A stretch of 10,444 nucleotides of DNA, from positions 1 through 10,444 of the forward strand of contig DPPH01000052.1 of NCBI GenBank assembly GCA_003539375.1, read 5' to 3'. The position numbers were made by a program, and so were the translations under genes. The notes under the pieces were generated by a model. That model was not told where the DNA came from. It did not search any database and was given only the letters and a program-made list of their open reading frames with translations. Shown in pieces: positions 1 to 6,240 of this stretch. The number at the start of each line of letters is the position of its first letter. The stretch's first letter is position 1. This DNA is from Clostridiales bacterium (GTDB taxonomy: Bacteria > Bacillota > Clostridia > Tissierellales > Dethiosulfatibacteraceae).

Positions 1-1
1 A

Positions 2-1513
2 AAAGCCAAGATAGAACAAGGTGGCGGAGAAAAAGCAATAGAAAAGCAGCACAGCAAAGGTAAAAAGACAGCAAGAGAAAGAATAGAAACCCTACTCGAT
101 GAAGGAAGCTTCATAGAAATAGACACATTTGTAGAACACAGATGTGAAAACTTCGGTATGGAAAAGAAAAGAATAGCCGGAGAAGGAGTAGTAACAGGAT
201 ACGGAACAATAGAAGGAAGACTAGTATATGTATTTGCCCAGGACTTTACGGTAATAGGAGGGTCATTGGGAGAAATGCACGCGGCAAAGATAGTAAAAGC
301 CCAGCAGATGGCAATGAAAGTGGGAGCACCCCTAATAGGAATCAACGACTCAGGAGGAGCAAGAATCCAAGAAGGAGTAGATGCCCTAAGAGGATATGGA
401 GACATATTCTTTAACAACACAAAAGCATCAGGAGTGATACCCCAAATATCAGTAATACTAGGACCATGTGCAGGAGGAGCAGTATACTCACCGGCACTAA
501 CAGACTTCATCTTCATGGTAAAAGACACATCAAAAATGTTCATAACAGGACCCCAGGTAATAAAAACCGTAACAGGAGAAGAAGTAAGTGCAGAAGAACT
601 AGGTGGAGCAATGACCCACAACCAAAAAAGTGGAGTAGCACAATTTTACGACGATACAGAAGAGGCATGCTTTGACAAAATCAAACACCTATTAAGCTTC
701 TTACCACAAAACAACTTAGAAACAGCGCCAAAGGTAGAAACAGGAGACGACTTAAACAGGATAGACCAAAAGCTAGACGAACTAGTACCACTAAACCCAA
801 ACAAAGCCTACGACATGAAAGAAATAATCCATACAATATCAGACAATGGAGAATTTTTAGAATACCAACCATACTACGCCCAAAACATAATAACAGGATT
901 TGGAAGAATAAACGGAAAAAGCGTAGGAATAATAGCAAACCAACCAAAAGTACTAGCAGGATGTTTAGACATAGACGCATCGGACAAAGCAGCCCATTTT
1001 GTAAGGACATGCGATGCCTTTAACATACCCCTAGTAAACCTAGTTGATGTACCGGGATTCTTACCGGGAACAAGCCAAGAATATGGAGGCATAATAAGAC
1101 ACGGAGCAAAACTACTATATGCCTACTCAGAAGCAACAGTACCAAAGATAACTCTAATAACAAGAAAAGCCTACGGAGGAGCATACATAGCAATGTGCTC
1201 AAGACACCTAGGAGCAGACGTAGTATACGGATGGCCAACAGCAGAAATAGCAGTAATGGGACCATCAGGAGCAGCAAACATAATATTTAGAAAAGAAATA
1301 AATGCAGCCCAAAACCCGCAGGAAAAAAGACAAGAAAAAATAAATGAATACACAGAAAATGTAGCCAACCCATACAAAGCAGCAGCAAGAGGATACATAG
1401 ACGATGTAATCGAACCATCTTCCACAAGAAAAAGGATAATAAGTGCTTTAGAAATGCTAGCAGGAAAAAGAGAACAAAACCCAAAGAAAAAGCACGGAAA
1501 CATACCGGTATAG
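2..1513 (+). CDS. mmdA: Acyl-CoA (methylmalonyl-CoA) decarboxylase carboxyltransferase alpha subunit, 5' partial
   Basis: This is the cytoplasmic carboxyltransferase of a biotin-dependent, sodium-pumping decarboxylase. It moves the carboxyl group of an acyl-CoA, probably (S)-methylmalonyl-CoA, onto carrier-bound biotin. The frame is open from base 2, well before the first ATG at 158, and encodes typical family sequence there (ARERIETLLDEGSF), so the true start lies upstream. The 503 visible residues compare with about 510 for the family, so only about ten are missing. Both crotonase-fold halves are present: the N-half oxyanion loop GPCAGGAVYSP (about 461-493) and the C-half GGAYIAM (about 1175-1195) followed by GPSGAANIIF. 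The next gene starts 13 bases downstream. The family is shared with propionyl-CoA carboxylase beta chains, but the adjacent MmdD, MmdC and MmdB-type genes argue for a decarboxylase. The exact acyl-CoA is inferred. Coding-strand T is scarce. Confidence 0.93.
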   Translation, partial: KAKIEQGGGEKAIEKQHSKGKKTARERIETLLDEGSFIEIDTFVEHRCENFGMEKKRIAGEGVVTGYGTIEGRLVYVFAQDFTVIGGSLGEMHAAKIVKAQQMAMKVGAPLIGINDSGGARIQEGVDALRGYGDIFFNNTKASGVIPQISVILGPCAGGAVYSPALTDFIFMVKDTSKMFITGPQVIKTVTGEEVSAEELGGAMTHNQKSGVAQFYDDTEEACFDKIKHLLSFLPQNNLETAPKVETGDDLNRIDQKLDELVPLNPNKAYDMKEIIHTISDNGEFLEYQPYYAQNIITGFGRINGKSVGIIANQPKVLAGCLDIDASDKAAHFVRTCDAFNIPLVNLVDVPGFLPGTSQEYGGIIRHGAKLLYAYSEATVPKITLITRKAYGGAYIAMCSRHLGADVVYGWPTAEIAVMGPSGAANIIFRKEINAAQNPQEKRQEKINEYTENVANPYKAAARGYIDDVIEPSSTRKRIISALEMLAGKREQNPKKKHGNIPV

Positions 1514-1526
1514 AGGAGATGAAAAA

Positions 1527-1877
1527 ATGATAGGAAACGAAGTAAGCGCAGCGGAAGCCATAACCGTAACCATATTCAGCATGGGACTGGTATTTTTAGT
1601 ACTCTTTGCAATAAACTTGATACTAGACGGATTTAAAATTCAAAGTGAAAGAGAACAAAAGGCACTGGCAAAAAAAGAAGCAAAAGACAAACCAGTACAA
1701 GAAGAAAAACCAGTACCTACAAAACCACAAGAAGATGAAAGTGAAATAATAGCAGTAATAACAGCAGCCCTAGTGGCAAATTTAAAAACAAGCAAAGACA
1801 AACTAATAATCAAAAGCATAAGACAAATACAGGACCCAACCTGGGCACAAACGGGAAGAATAGAAAACATGAACTAG
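1527..1877 (+). CDS. mmdD: OadG/MmdD-family membrane-anchor subunit of the Na+-pumping decarboxylase
   Basis: This is a small single-span membrane protein of 116 residues. It probably ties the carboxyltransferase to the membrane decarboxylase and stabilises the complex, as OadG and MmdD do. A hydrophobic helix covers about residues 12-34 (ITVTIFSMGLVFLVLFAINL). It is followed by a charged Lys/Glu/Pro linker (about 40-72). The C-terminal block EIIAVITAALVA then precedes a closing WAQTGR. This layout of TM helix, flexible linker, VItAAl block and W..aGR end is the family signature. The ATG has a strong GAGGAG site at 1513-1518 overlapping the mmdA stop, so the two genes are translationally adjacent. 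The biotin carrier gene follows after 15 bases. The gene shares the T-poor codon use of the operon. I could not check whether an additional small epsilon subunit is encoded elsewhere; none lies in the gaps here. Confidence 0.85.
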   Translation: MIGNEVSAAEAITVTIFSMGLVFLVLFAINLILDGFKIQSEREQKALAKKEAKDKPVQEEKPVPTKPQEDESEIIAVITAALVANLKTSKDKLIIKSIRQIQDPTWAQTGRIENMN

Positions 1878-1892
1878 GAGGAAAAAAAGAAA

Positions 1893-2276
1893 ATGAAAAA
1901 ATACAACATCACAGTAAACGGAAAAACCTACGAAGTAGAAGTAGAAGAAATAAATGGAGGGGGACAAACACAATCTGCACCAGCCCCTAAACCACAAGCT
2001 ACACAATCTGCACCTACGCCGGCTAAAAAAGCACAGCCTTCACAACCAGCGCCTTCAGCAGGAGCAGGGGACGTAACAGCACCAATGCCTGGAACAGTAC
2101 TAGAAGTAAAAGTAGAAGAAGGACAAAGCGTAAAAGCAGGAGATGTAGTACTAATACTAGAAGCAATGAAAATGGAAAACGAAATAACAGCAGACACAGA
2201 CGGAAAAGTAACAAAAATATACGCGCCAAAAGGAAGTAGTGTAAACACAGGAGACCCACTAGTAGGACTAGAGTAA
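1893..2276 (+). CDS. mmdC: Biotin carboxyl carrier protein of the decarboxylase (gamma subunit)
   Basis: This carrier is a swinging arm that takes CO2 from the carboxyltransferase to the membrane decarboxylase on covalently bound biotin. The protein has 127 residues. It begins with a short N-terminal beta segment (YNITVNGKTYEVEVEE), then has a Pro/Ala/Gln-rich flexible linker (about 25-58), then a biotinyl/lipoyl domain (about 59-127). The biotinylation motif EAMKMENE is complete. The target lysine is residue 93 (codon 2169-2171), about 34 residues from the C-terminus, as is usual. The AGGAGG at 1876-1881 overlaps the mmdD stop. The mmdB gene begins 21 bases after this stop. Biotinylation requires a biotin-protein ligase encoded elsewhere. 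The linker contains an in-frame 14-base direct repeat and shows more T-ending codons than the flanking parts, which suggests a later expansion. Confidence 0.93.
   Translation: MKKYNITVNGKTYEVEVEEINGGGQTQSAPAPKPQATQSAPTPAKKAQPSQPAPSAGAGDVTAPMPGTVLEVKVEEGQSVKAGDVVLILEAMKMENEITADTDGKVTKIYAPKGSSVNTGDPLVGLE
1968..2014 (+). repeat. 14-base in-frame direct repeat in the biotin-carrier linker
   Basis: The sequence ACACAATCTGCACC occurs at 1968-1981 and again, identically, at 2001-2014. The offset is 33 bases, exactly eleven codons, so both copies encode the same residues (TQSAP) in the Pro/Ala linker. This is consistent with a short internal duplication lengthening a flexible tether. The lengths of such linkers vary freely within the family. 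Confidence 0.75.
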
Positions 2277-2297
2277 AAATAGGAGGAATTAGAAATA

Positions 2298-3461
2298 ATG
2301 GGAGAAATACTACAAGAATTTTACAATAGCACCGGATTTTCTCAACTAATAAATCCTAGTCACTGGATGGAAACACAAATAGGCTCATACGTAATAAAGA
2401 TACCGGGAGAAATGATCATGATAGCAATAGCATGCATCTTTTTATACCTGGCAATCAAAAAAGGATATGAACCATACCTACTTGTGCCGATAGCCTTTGG
2501 AATGCTATTAGTAAATTTACCACTAGCAGGACTAATGGAAGATAGTGGACTACTAAAACTAATCTACATAGGAACAGAAAAAGGACTGTACCCACCGCTG
2601 ATATTCTTATGCGTAGGAGCAGGAACAGACTTTGGACCCCTAATAGCAAACCCAAGAAGCATACTCCTTGGAGCAGCAGCGCAATTTGGAATATTCTTCA
2701 CATTCATAGGAGCAATAGTACTAGGATTTACAGGCCCGGAAGCAGCCTCAATAGGAATCATAGGAGGAGCAGACGGACCAACAGCACTATACTTAACAAG
2801 TATGCTTGCACCAGATCTACTAGGACCAATAGCAATAGCAGCATACTCATACATGGCATTAGTACCGATAATACAACCGCCGATAATGAAAGCCCTAACA
2901 ACAAAAGAAGAAAGACAAGTAAAAATGGAGCAGCTAAGACCGGTAAGTCAAAAAGAAAAAATACTATTTCCAATAATAGTAACAATCTTTACAGTACTCT
3001 TACTACCATCAGCAGCCCCATTAATAGGAATGCTAATGTTTGGTAACCTGATAAAAGAATCCCAGGTAGTACCAAAACTAACAGAAGTATCACAAAACTC
3101 ACTAATGTACATAGTAACAATATTCTTAGGACTAACAGTAGGAGCAAAGGCAGAAGCAAAACTATTTTTAACCCCTGCAACCCTAAAAATCATAGCCCTA
3201 GGACTAATAGCCTTTTCCATAGGAACAGCAACAGGAGTAATCTTTGGAAAAATCATGTACAAAACAAGCAAAGGAAAAGTCAACCCCCTTATTGGAGCAG
3301 CAGGAGTATCAGCTGTACCAATGGCAGCCAGAGTAGTACAAAAAGAAGGAAGAAAATACAACCCATCAAACTTCCTACTTATGCATGCTATGGGACCTAA
3401 CGTAGCTGGAGTAATCGGATCTGCAGTTGCTGCCGGTGTACTCCTTATGTTTTTCGGGTAA
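2298..3461 (+). CDS. mmdB: Sodium ion-translocating decarboxylase beta subunit (OadB/MmdB family)
   Basis: This integral membrane subunit decarboxylates carboxybiotin and couples that step to Na+ export across the cytoplasmic membrane. The protein has 387 residues, a normal length for the family, with many hydrophobic segments. The hallmark re-entrant motif GGADGPTALYLTS begins at residue 156. Its Asp159 corresponds to the Na+/H+-binding aspartate described in Klebsiella OadB. A second hallmark, MGPNVAGVIGSAVAAGVLL, lies at the C-terminus. AGGAGG at 2281-2286 lies 11 bases before the ATG. This is the last gene of the operon, and a terminator begins 18 bases after the stop. The gene order A-D-C-B matches that described for methylmalonyl-CoA decarboxylase operons such as that of Propionigenium modestum. 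The final 90 or so bases abandon the T-poor codon style of the rest of the operon. Confidence 0.94.
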   Translation: MGEILQEFYNSTGFSQLINPSHWMETQIGSYVIKIPGEMIMIAIACIFLYLAIKKGYEPYLLVPIAFGMLLVNLPLAGLMEDSGLLKLIYIGTEKGLYPPLIFLCVGAGTDFGPLIANPRSILLGAAAQFGIFFTFIGAIVLGFTGPEAASIGIIGGADGPTALYLTSMLAPDLLGPIAIAAYSYMALVPIIQPPIMKALTTKEERQVKMEQLRPVSQKEKILFPIIVTIFTVLLLPSAAPLIGMLMFGNLIKESQVVPKLTEVSQNSLMYIVTIFLGLTVGAKAEAKLFLTPATLKIIALGLIAFSIGTATGVIFGKIMYKTSKGKVNPLIGAAGVSAVPMAARVVQKEGRKYNPSNFLLMHAMGPNVAGVIGSAVAAGVLLMFFG

Positions 3462-3479
3462 GGTTAAGTTAAATACTTC

Positions 3480-3513
3480 AAGAATTTCAGCTTTAAGCTG
3501 GAATTCTTTTTTT
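3480..3513 (+). terminator. Rho-independent terminator of the decarboxylase operon
   Basis: A near-perfect inverted repeat (arms 3480-3491 and 3497-3508, one G.U pair, five-base loop) ends in a run of seven T at 3507-3513. It lies directly after the mmdB stop and separates the operon from the next gene. Confidence 0.9.
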
Positions 3514-3521
3514 ATTCTTCC

Positions 3522-3550
3522 TTTATTATTATCTGCTAAAATTATATAAT
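3522..3550 (+). promoter_or_regulatory. Putative sigma-A promoter for the dprA-like gene
   Basis: A perfect -10 hexamer TATAAT lies at 3545-3550, about 20 bases before the start codon. The -35 position with a 17-base spacer (3522-3527, TTTATT) is a poor match. A promoter is expected here because a strong terminator lies just upstream. The AAAGGTGATGA ribosome binding site spans 3555-3565. Confidence 0.45.
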
Positions 3551-3569
3551 GTAAAAAGGTGATGATTTA

Positions 3570-4493
3570 ATGGAAAAAACAGATATTATAACTCTTATGC
3601 AGCTCCCTGATGTAGGAAGTAAAACAGTTCTTAAATTATATAATCATGTAAGTAACAGGAGATTGATAAACCTTGATTTTAATGACTACATATCATTAAT
3701 TGAGGAAATCACAAATAAAAAATTTATGGGAATACATATAGACAAATCAAAACTAAAAGCAGAAAAACTACTTGAACAATGCTATCTCAATAAAATAAAA
3801 ATATTTAGTTTTTTAGATGATGATTATCCAGATAGGTTAAAAAAAATTGGAAATGACAAACCCGTAATTTTATTTTCTAAAGGTAATCATGATATAATGA
3901 AAACAGGTTACAACTTAGCCTTTATAGGCAGCAGAAAGGTGAGTAAAGAGAACTACAAGATTGGAGTTAAATTTTCTAAACTTGCAGTAGATATGGGAGT
4001 AAACATAGTAAGTGGTCTTGCTATAGGTTGCGATACAGCTGGTCATAGAGGAGCTCTACTTACCAATAAGAATCTGTTAAGTGGAAAAACTTTAGCAGTT
4101 TTACCATCAGGAATACAAAATATATATCCTAAAAAGAATACAACTTTAAGTAATGAAATTCTTGAAGAAGAGGGTTGTTTAATTAGTGAAAAACCACCCT
4201 TTGAAAGCCCAGAGAAGTACGATTATATAATGCGTGATAGACTACAGGCAGCATTATCAGAAAGCATTTTTATATTACAAAGTAGTCTTGGTAGTGGGAC
4301 TGTACATACTGCTAAATTTGGAGAGAAATATTCGAAAAAAATATTTTGTTATGGTATAAATACCCAAAATAAGGGTATGGAGTTAAATAAGAAACTAATT
4401 AATGAAGGTAAGGCATTTGATATAAATTCCGAAGAACAGTTCAAATTAGCTATTTCTAAAGAAAGGGATGAACATTATGAAATTAGTCACTAA
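3570..4493 (+). CDS. DprA/Smf-like DNA-processing protein, short form
   Basis: This belongs to the DprA/Smf family. Classical DprA binds single-stranded DNA in the cytoplasm and loads RecA during transformation. The protein has 307 residues. An N-terminal helical region containing LPDVGSKTV (about 12-20, resembling a helix-hairpin-helix) precedes the Rossmann-like core. Visible core motifs are GSR at 120-122, SGLAIGCD ending at Asp155 (usual form GID), AVLPSG, NIYP, LISEKPP, RDRLQAALSE from residue 222 (usual form RNR.IA.LS) and LGSGTVHTA (usual form SGSL.TA). The protein ends soon after the core, so the C-terminal winged helix of full-length DprA (about 360 residues) is missing. The divergent motifs suggest a paralogue rather than the housekeeping competence protein. 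It overlaps the next gene, so the two are probably co-translated. Family assignment is firm; the cellular role is uncertain. Confidence 0.8.
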   Translation: MEKTDIITLMQLPDVGSKTVLKLYNHVSNRRLINLDFNDYISLIEEITNKKFMGIHIDKSKLKAEKLLEQCYLNKIKIFSFLDDDYPDRLKKIGNDKPVILFSKGNHDIMKTGYNLAFIGSRKVSKENYKIGVKFSKLAVDMGVNIVSGLAIGCDTAGHRGALLTNKNLLSGKTLAVLPSGIQNIYPKKNTTLSNEILEEEGCLISEKPPFESPEKYDYIMRDRLQAALSESIFILQSSLGSGTVHTAKFGEKYSKKIFCYGINTQNKGMELNKKLINEGKAFDINSEEQFKLAISKERDEHYEISH

Positions 4494-5367
4494 CAAACAT
4501 ACAGGGAGACAGGTTTTAATAAATAAACTTAGAGATTCTAGAGAAAATGATTTTATAGGAAAAGAAGAGGGAAAAGAATGTCCCTTTTGCCCTGGCGAAA
4601 ATGAAGAAAAGGCAAATTTTACTATTGAAGAAGACGGCAAGTGGGTAGTTAAGGCAATAGATAATAAATATCCAGCCTTAGTAACAAATATTGAAGAATA
4701 TCAAAAGAACAAATGTGACTACGGAAAACATGAGGTTTTAATAGAAACTAGAGAGCATCTAAGGAATTTTTACGACTTTACAATAGAAGAGTTTGAAAAC
4801 ATAATAAAAATGTATAGAAACCGATTTATAGAGCTTGATGGAGACGAAAATGTAGAGTATACAATAATATATAAAAACCATCTTAAAAGTGCTGGTGCAT
4901 CAAAAATTCATTCTCACAGTCAAATATTATCCATGTCATTTATACCCCCAGAAATAAAAAGAGAAATAAAAACTCTAAAAAAGTATTCCCTGTGGGGAGA
5001 TAAAAAAATTATAACAGAAAATAAAAATTTTGAAGTTTTTATTCCTGAAGATTCTTATTTATCTGGCGAAATGATAATCGAAAATAGAAACTCAGGAAGA
5101 TTTAATGATATAAAAGATGAAGAGATTGTTGATTTAGCAGAATCTTTTAAAGAGATATTTAGTAAAATTAACGAAGTTTACGGTACTATTCCCTTCAATA
5201 TTTACATACATTCCCTTCCTAAAAATATCAAGTCTCCTAAATTTAAGTGGCATGTACATGTAATTCCAAGAAAGGGAAAATTTGGAGGTTTTGAGTTGGG
5301 AACAGGACTATATGTAAATTCTTTAGATTTAGATGAAATGTATAGTAAGTTTTGCACCAACAAGTAA
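4477..5367 (+). CDS. GalT-like nucleotidyltransferase/hydrolase of the HIT superfamily
   Basis: The protein has 296 residues and resembles galactose-1-phosphate uridylyltransferases. It starts with a region ending in CPFCPGE, with Cys35 and Cys38 as a likely half zinc site. The HIT-type active-site motif H145-S-H147-S-Q149 takes the place of the HPHGQ of GalT; His147 would be the nucleotidylated residue. A C-terminal WHVHVIPR (His259, His261) resembles the second half of the fold. The ATG at 4468 is unlikely as a start because AAAGGG (4462-4467) abuts it; that site is 9 bases from the ATG at 4477, so I use 4477. The gene overlaps the end of the dprA-like gene by 17 bases, implying coupling. 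The substrate is unknown: it may act on a sugar-1-phosphate or a nucleotide. No other galactose-pathway gene is nearby, so a Leloir role is not supported. It could instead belong to a related uncharacterised family. Confidence 0.75.
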   Translation: MKLVTNKHTGRQVLINKLRDSRENDFIGKEEGKECPFCPGENEEKANFTIEEDGKWVVKAIDNKYPALVTNIEEYQKNKCDYGKHEVLIETREHLRNFYDFTIEEFENIIKMYRNRFIELDGDENVEYTIIYKNHLKSAGASKIHSHSQILSMSFIPPEIKREIKTLKKYSLWGDKKIITENKNFEVFIPEDSYLSGEMIIENRNSGRFNDIKDEEIVDLAESFKEIFSKINEVYGTIPFNIYIHSLPKNIKSPKFKWHVHVIPRKGKFGGFELGTGLYVNSLDLDEMYSKFCTNK

Positions 5368-5402
5368 AAGTAAAAAAAAGAAAAAATAATTTTGAAAAAC
5401 TA

Positions 5403-5431
5403 TTGACATAGAACCCAATAATATATATAAT
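5403..5431 (+). promoter_or_regulatory. Consensus sigma-A promoter of the tRNA-Leu gene
   Basis: A perfect TTGACA (5403-5408) and a perfect TATAAT (5426-5431) are separated by exactly 17 bases. The mature tRNA begins 16 bases after the -10, as expected for a very strong stable-RNA promoter with a short 5' leader. Confidence 0.92.
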
Positions 5432-5446
5432 AAGTTTTGTGACTAA

Positions 5447-5530
5447 GCGGGTGTGGCGGAATTGGCAGACGCGCTAGACTTAGGATCTAGTGTCTTTGAC
5501 GTGGGAGTTCGAGTCTCTTCACCCGCACCA
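5447..5530 (+). tRNA. tRNA-Leu, anticodon UAG
   Basis: This is a complete class II tRNA with encoded CCA. The acceptor stem is GCGGGTG (5447-5453) with CACCCGC (5520-5526), followed by ACCA. The anticodon stem CTAGA/TCTAG holds the loop CTTAGGA, giving anticodon TAG at 5481-5483, which reads CUA and other CUN leucine codons. A long variable arm with a GTC/GAC stem (5492-5500) is typical of tRNA-Leu. The T loop is TTCGAGT at 5508-5514, on a stem with two G.U pairs. It stands alone with its own promoter and terminator. Confidence 0.97.
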
Positions 5531-5539
5531 TCATGAATT

Positions 5540-5570
5540 GCACAAGGGTTATTACTCTTGTGCTTTTTTT
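5540..5570 (+). terminator. Rho-independent terminator of the tRNA-Leu gene
   Basis: A ten-base stem (GCACAAGGGT at 5540-5549 with ACTCTTGTGC at 5554-5563, one G.U pair) around a four-base loop is followed by seven T (5564-5570). It starts ten bases after the tRNA 3' end. Confidence 0.93.
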
Positions 5571-5637
5571 ATAAATAAAATTATTTTGGAAAGGAAACAG
5601 TATAAGTCCTTTTTTTGCATACAAAACGGGAGGAACT

Positions 5638-6240
5638 ATGAAAATATATATCACAAGACACGGTGAAACCAAATGGAATATAGAAAAAAGAATTCAAGGA
5701 CACTTAGACTCTGAACTTACCAGAAAAGGATTGGAAGGAGCTAAAAAGCTCAAGGAAAGATTAGCAGACGTAAAGCTAGATCTAATTATATCTAGTCCTT
5801 TAGAAAGAGCTCATAAGACAGCTCGAATAATAAAGGGAAATAGAGATATAGAAATAGAATTAGAAAATAAATTAAAAGAAATCAACTGTGGTGAATTTCA
5901 AGGAAATAAATTTGAAGATATTTGGAGAGAAAATCCAGAAGCAAAGGACAAACTAAGAGAAAATCCCTTTGGATTCGTATATCCAAAAGGAGAATCTCTT
6001 GAGAAATTTTATAAAAGAGTAGCCAATGGGTACAAGGAAATCTTAAATAAACACTGGGGTAAAGATATACTAATTGTTGCTCACGGCGGTACTATAAGGA
6101 GTATTGTTGCAGAAATGTTCGATAAACCTGATGGTAGCACATGGTTTAAAAACGTTGTGGATAACTGCAGCTTGTCAATATACCATTATGATGGAGAAAA
6201 TTTTGAAGAGATAGTATATAATGATACCAGTTATCTTTAA
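5638..6240 (+). CDS. Histidine phosphatase (phosphoglycerate mutase-like) family protein
   Basis: This is a cytoplasmic phosphatase or mutase of the histidine phosphatase superfamily, 200 residues long, which is typical for the small branch that includes alpha-ribazole phosphatase and broad-specificity phosphatases. The phospho-acceptor His8 lies in TRHGET (residues 6-11). SSPLERAHKTA supplies the usual arginine-containing second element. KEINCGEFQG is the loop with the acidic residue, and His149 in VAHGG is the second catalytic histidine. A GGGAGGA site at 5628-5634 precedes the ATG. No convincing promoter was found between the tRNA terminator and the start. Its stop shares bases with the stop of the convergent ATP-grasp gene. 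The substrate cannot be read from sequence: no cobalamin genes are in view, so a CobC role is unsupported. Confidence 0.88.
   Translation: MKIYITRHGETKWNIEKRIQGHLDSELTRKGLEGAKKLKERLADVKLDLIISSPLERAHKTARIIKGNRDIEIELENKLKEINCGEFQGNKFEDIWRENPEAKDKLRENPFGFVYPKGESLEKFYKRVANGYKEILNKHWGKDILIVAHGGTIRSIVAEMFDKPDGSTWFKNVVDNCSLSIYHYDGENFEEIVYNDTSYL

Noticed and set aside
158..160. ATG at 158 as the start of the carboxyltransferase
   Set aside because: The frame is open back to base 2 and encodes conserved family residues there, so the true start is upstream of the window.
681..3361. Numerous open frames on the minus strand and other frames opposite the decarboxylase operon
   Set aside because: They are side effects of the T-poor coding strand, which removes stop codons in other frames. 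Their translations are low-complexity Leu/Ser-rich strings with no domain and no ribosome binding sites.
5590..5616. A second terminator-like hairpin (AAAGGA/TCCTTT plus T run) before the phosphatase gene
   Set aside because: The stem is only six mostly A-T/G-C pairs with an eleven-base loop, and it lies about 20 bases before the start codon, where a terminator would silence the gene. An attenuator is possible but unsupported.
5487..5672. Minus-strand open frame covering the tRNA and its terminator
   Set aside because: It overlaps a clear tRNA, its promoterless reverse strand has no ribosome binding site, and the protein has no recognisable domain.
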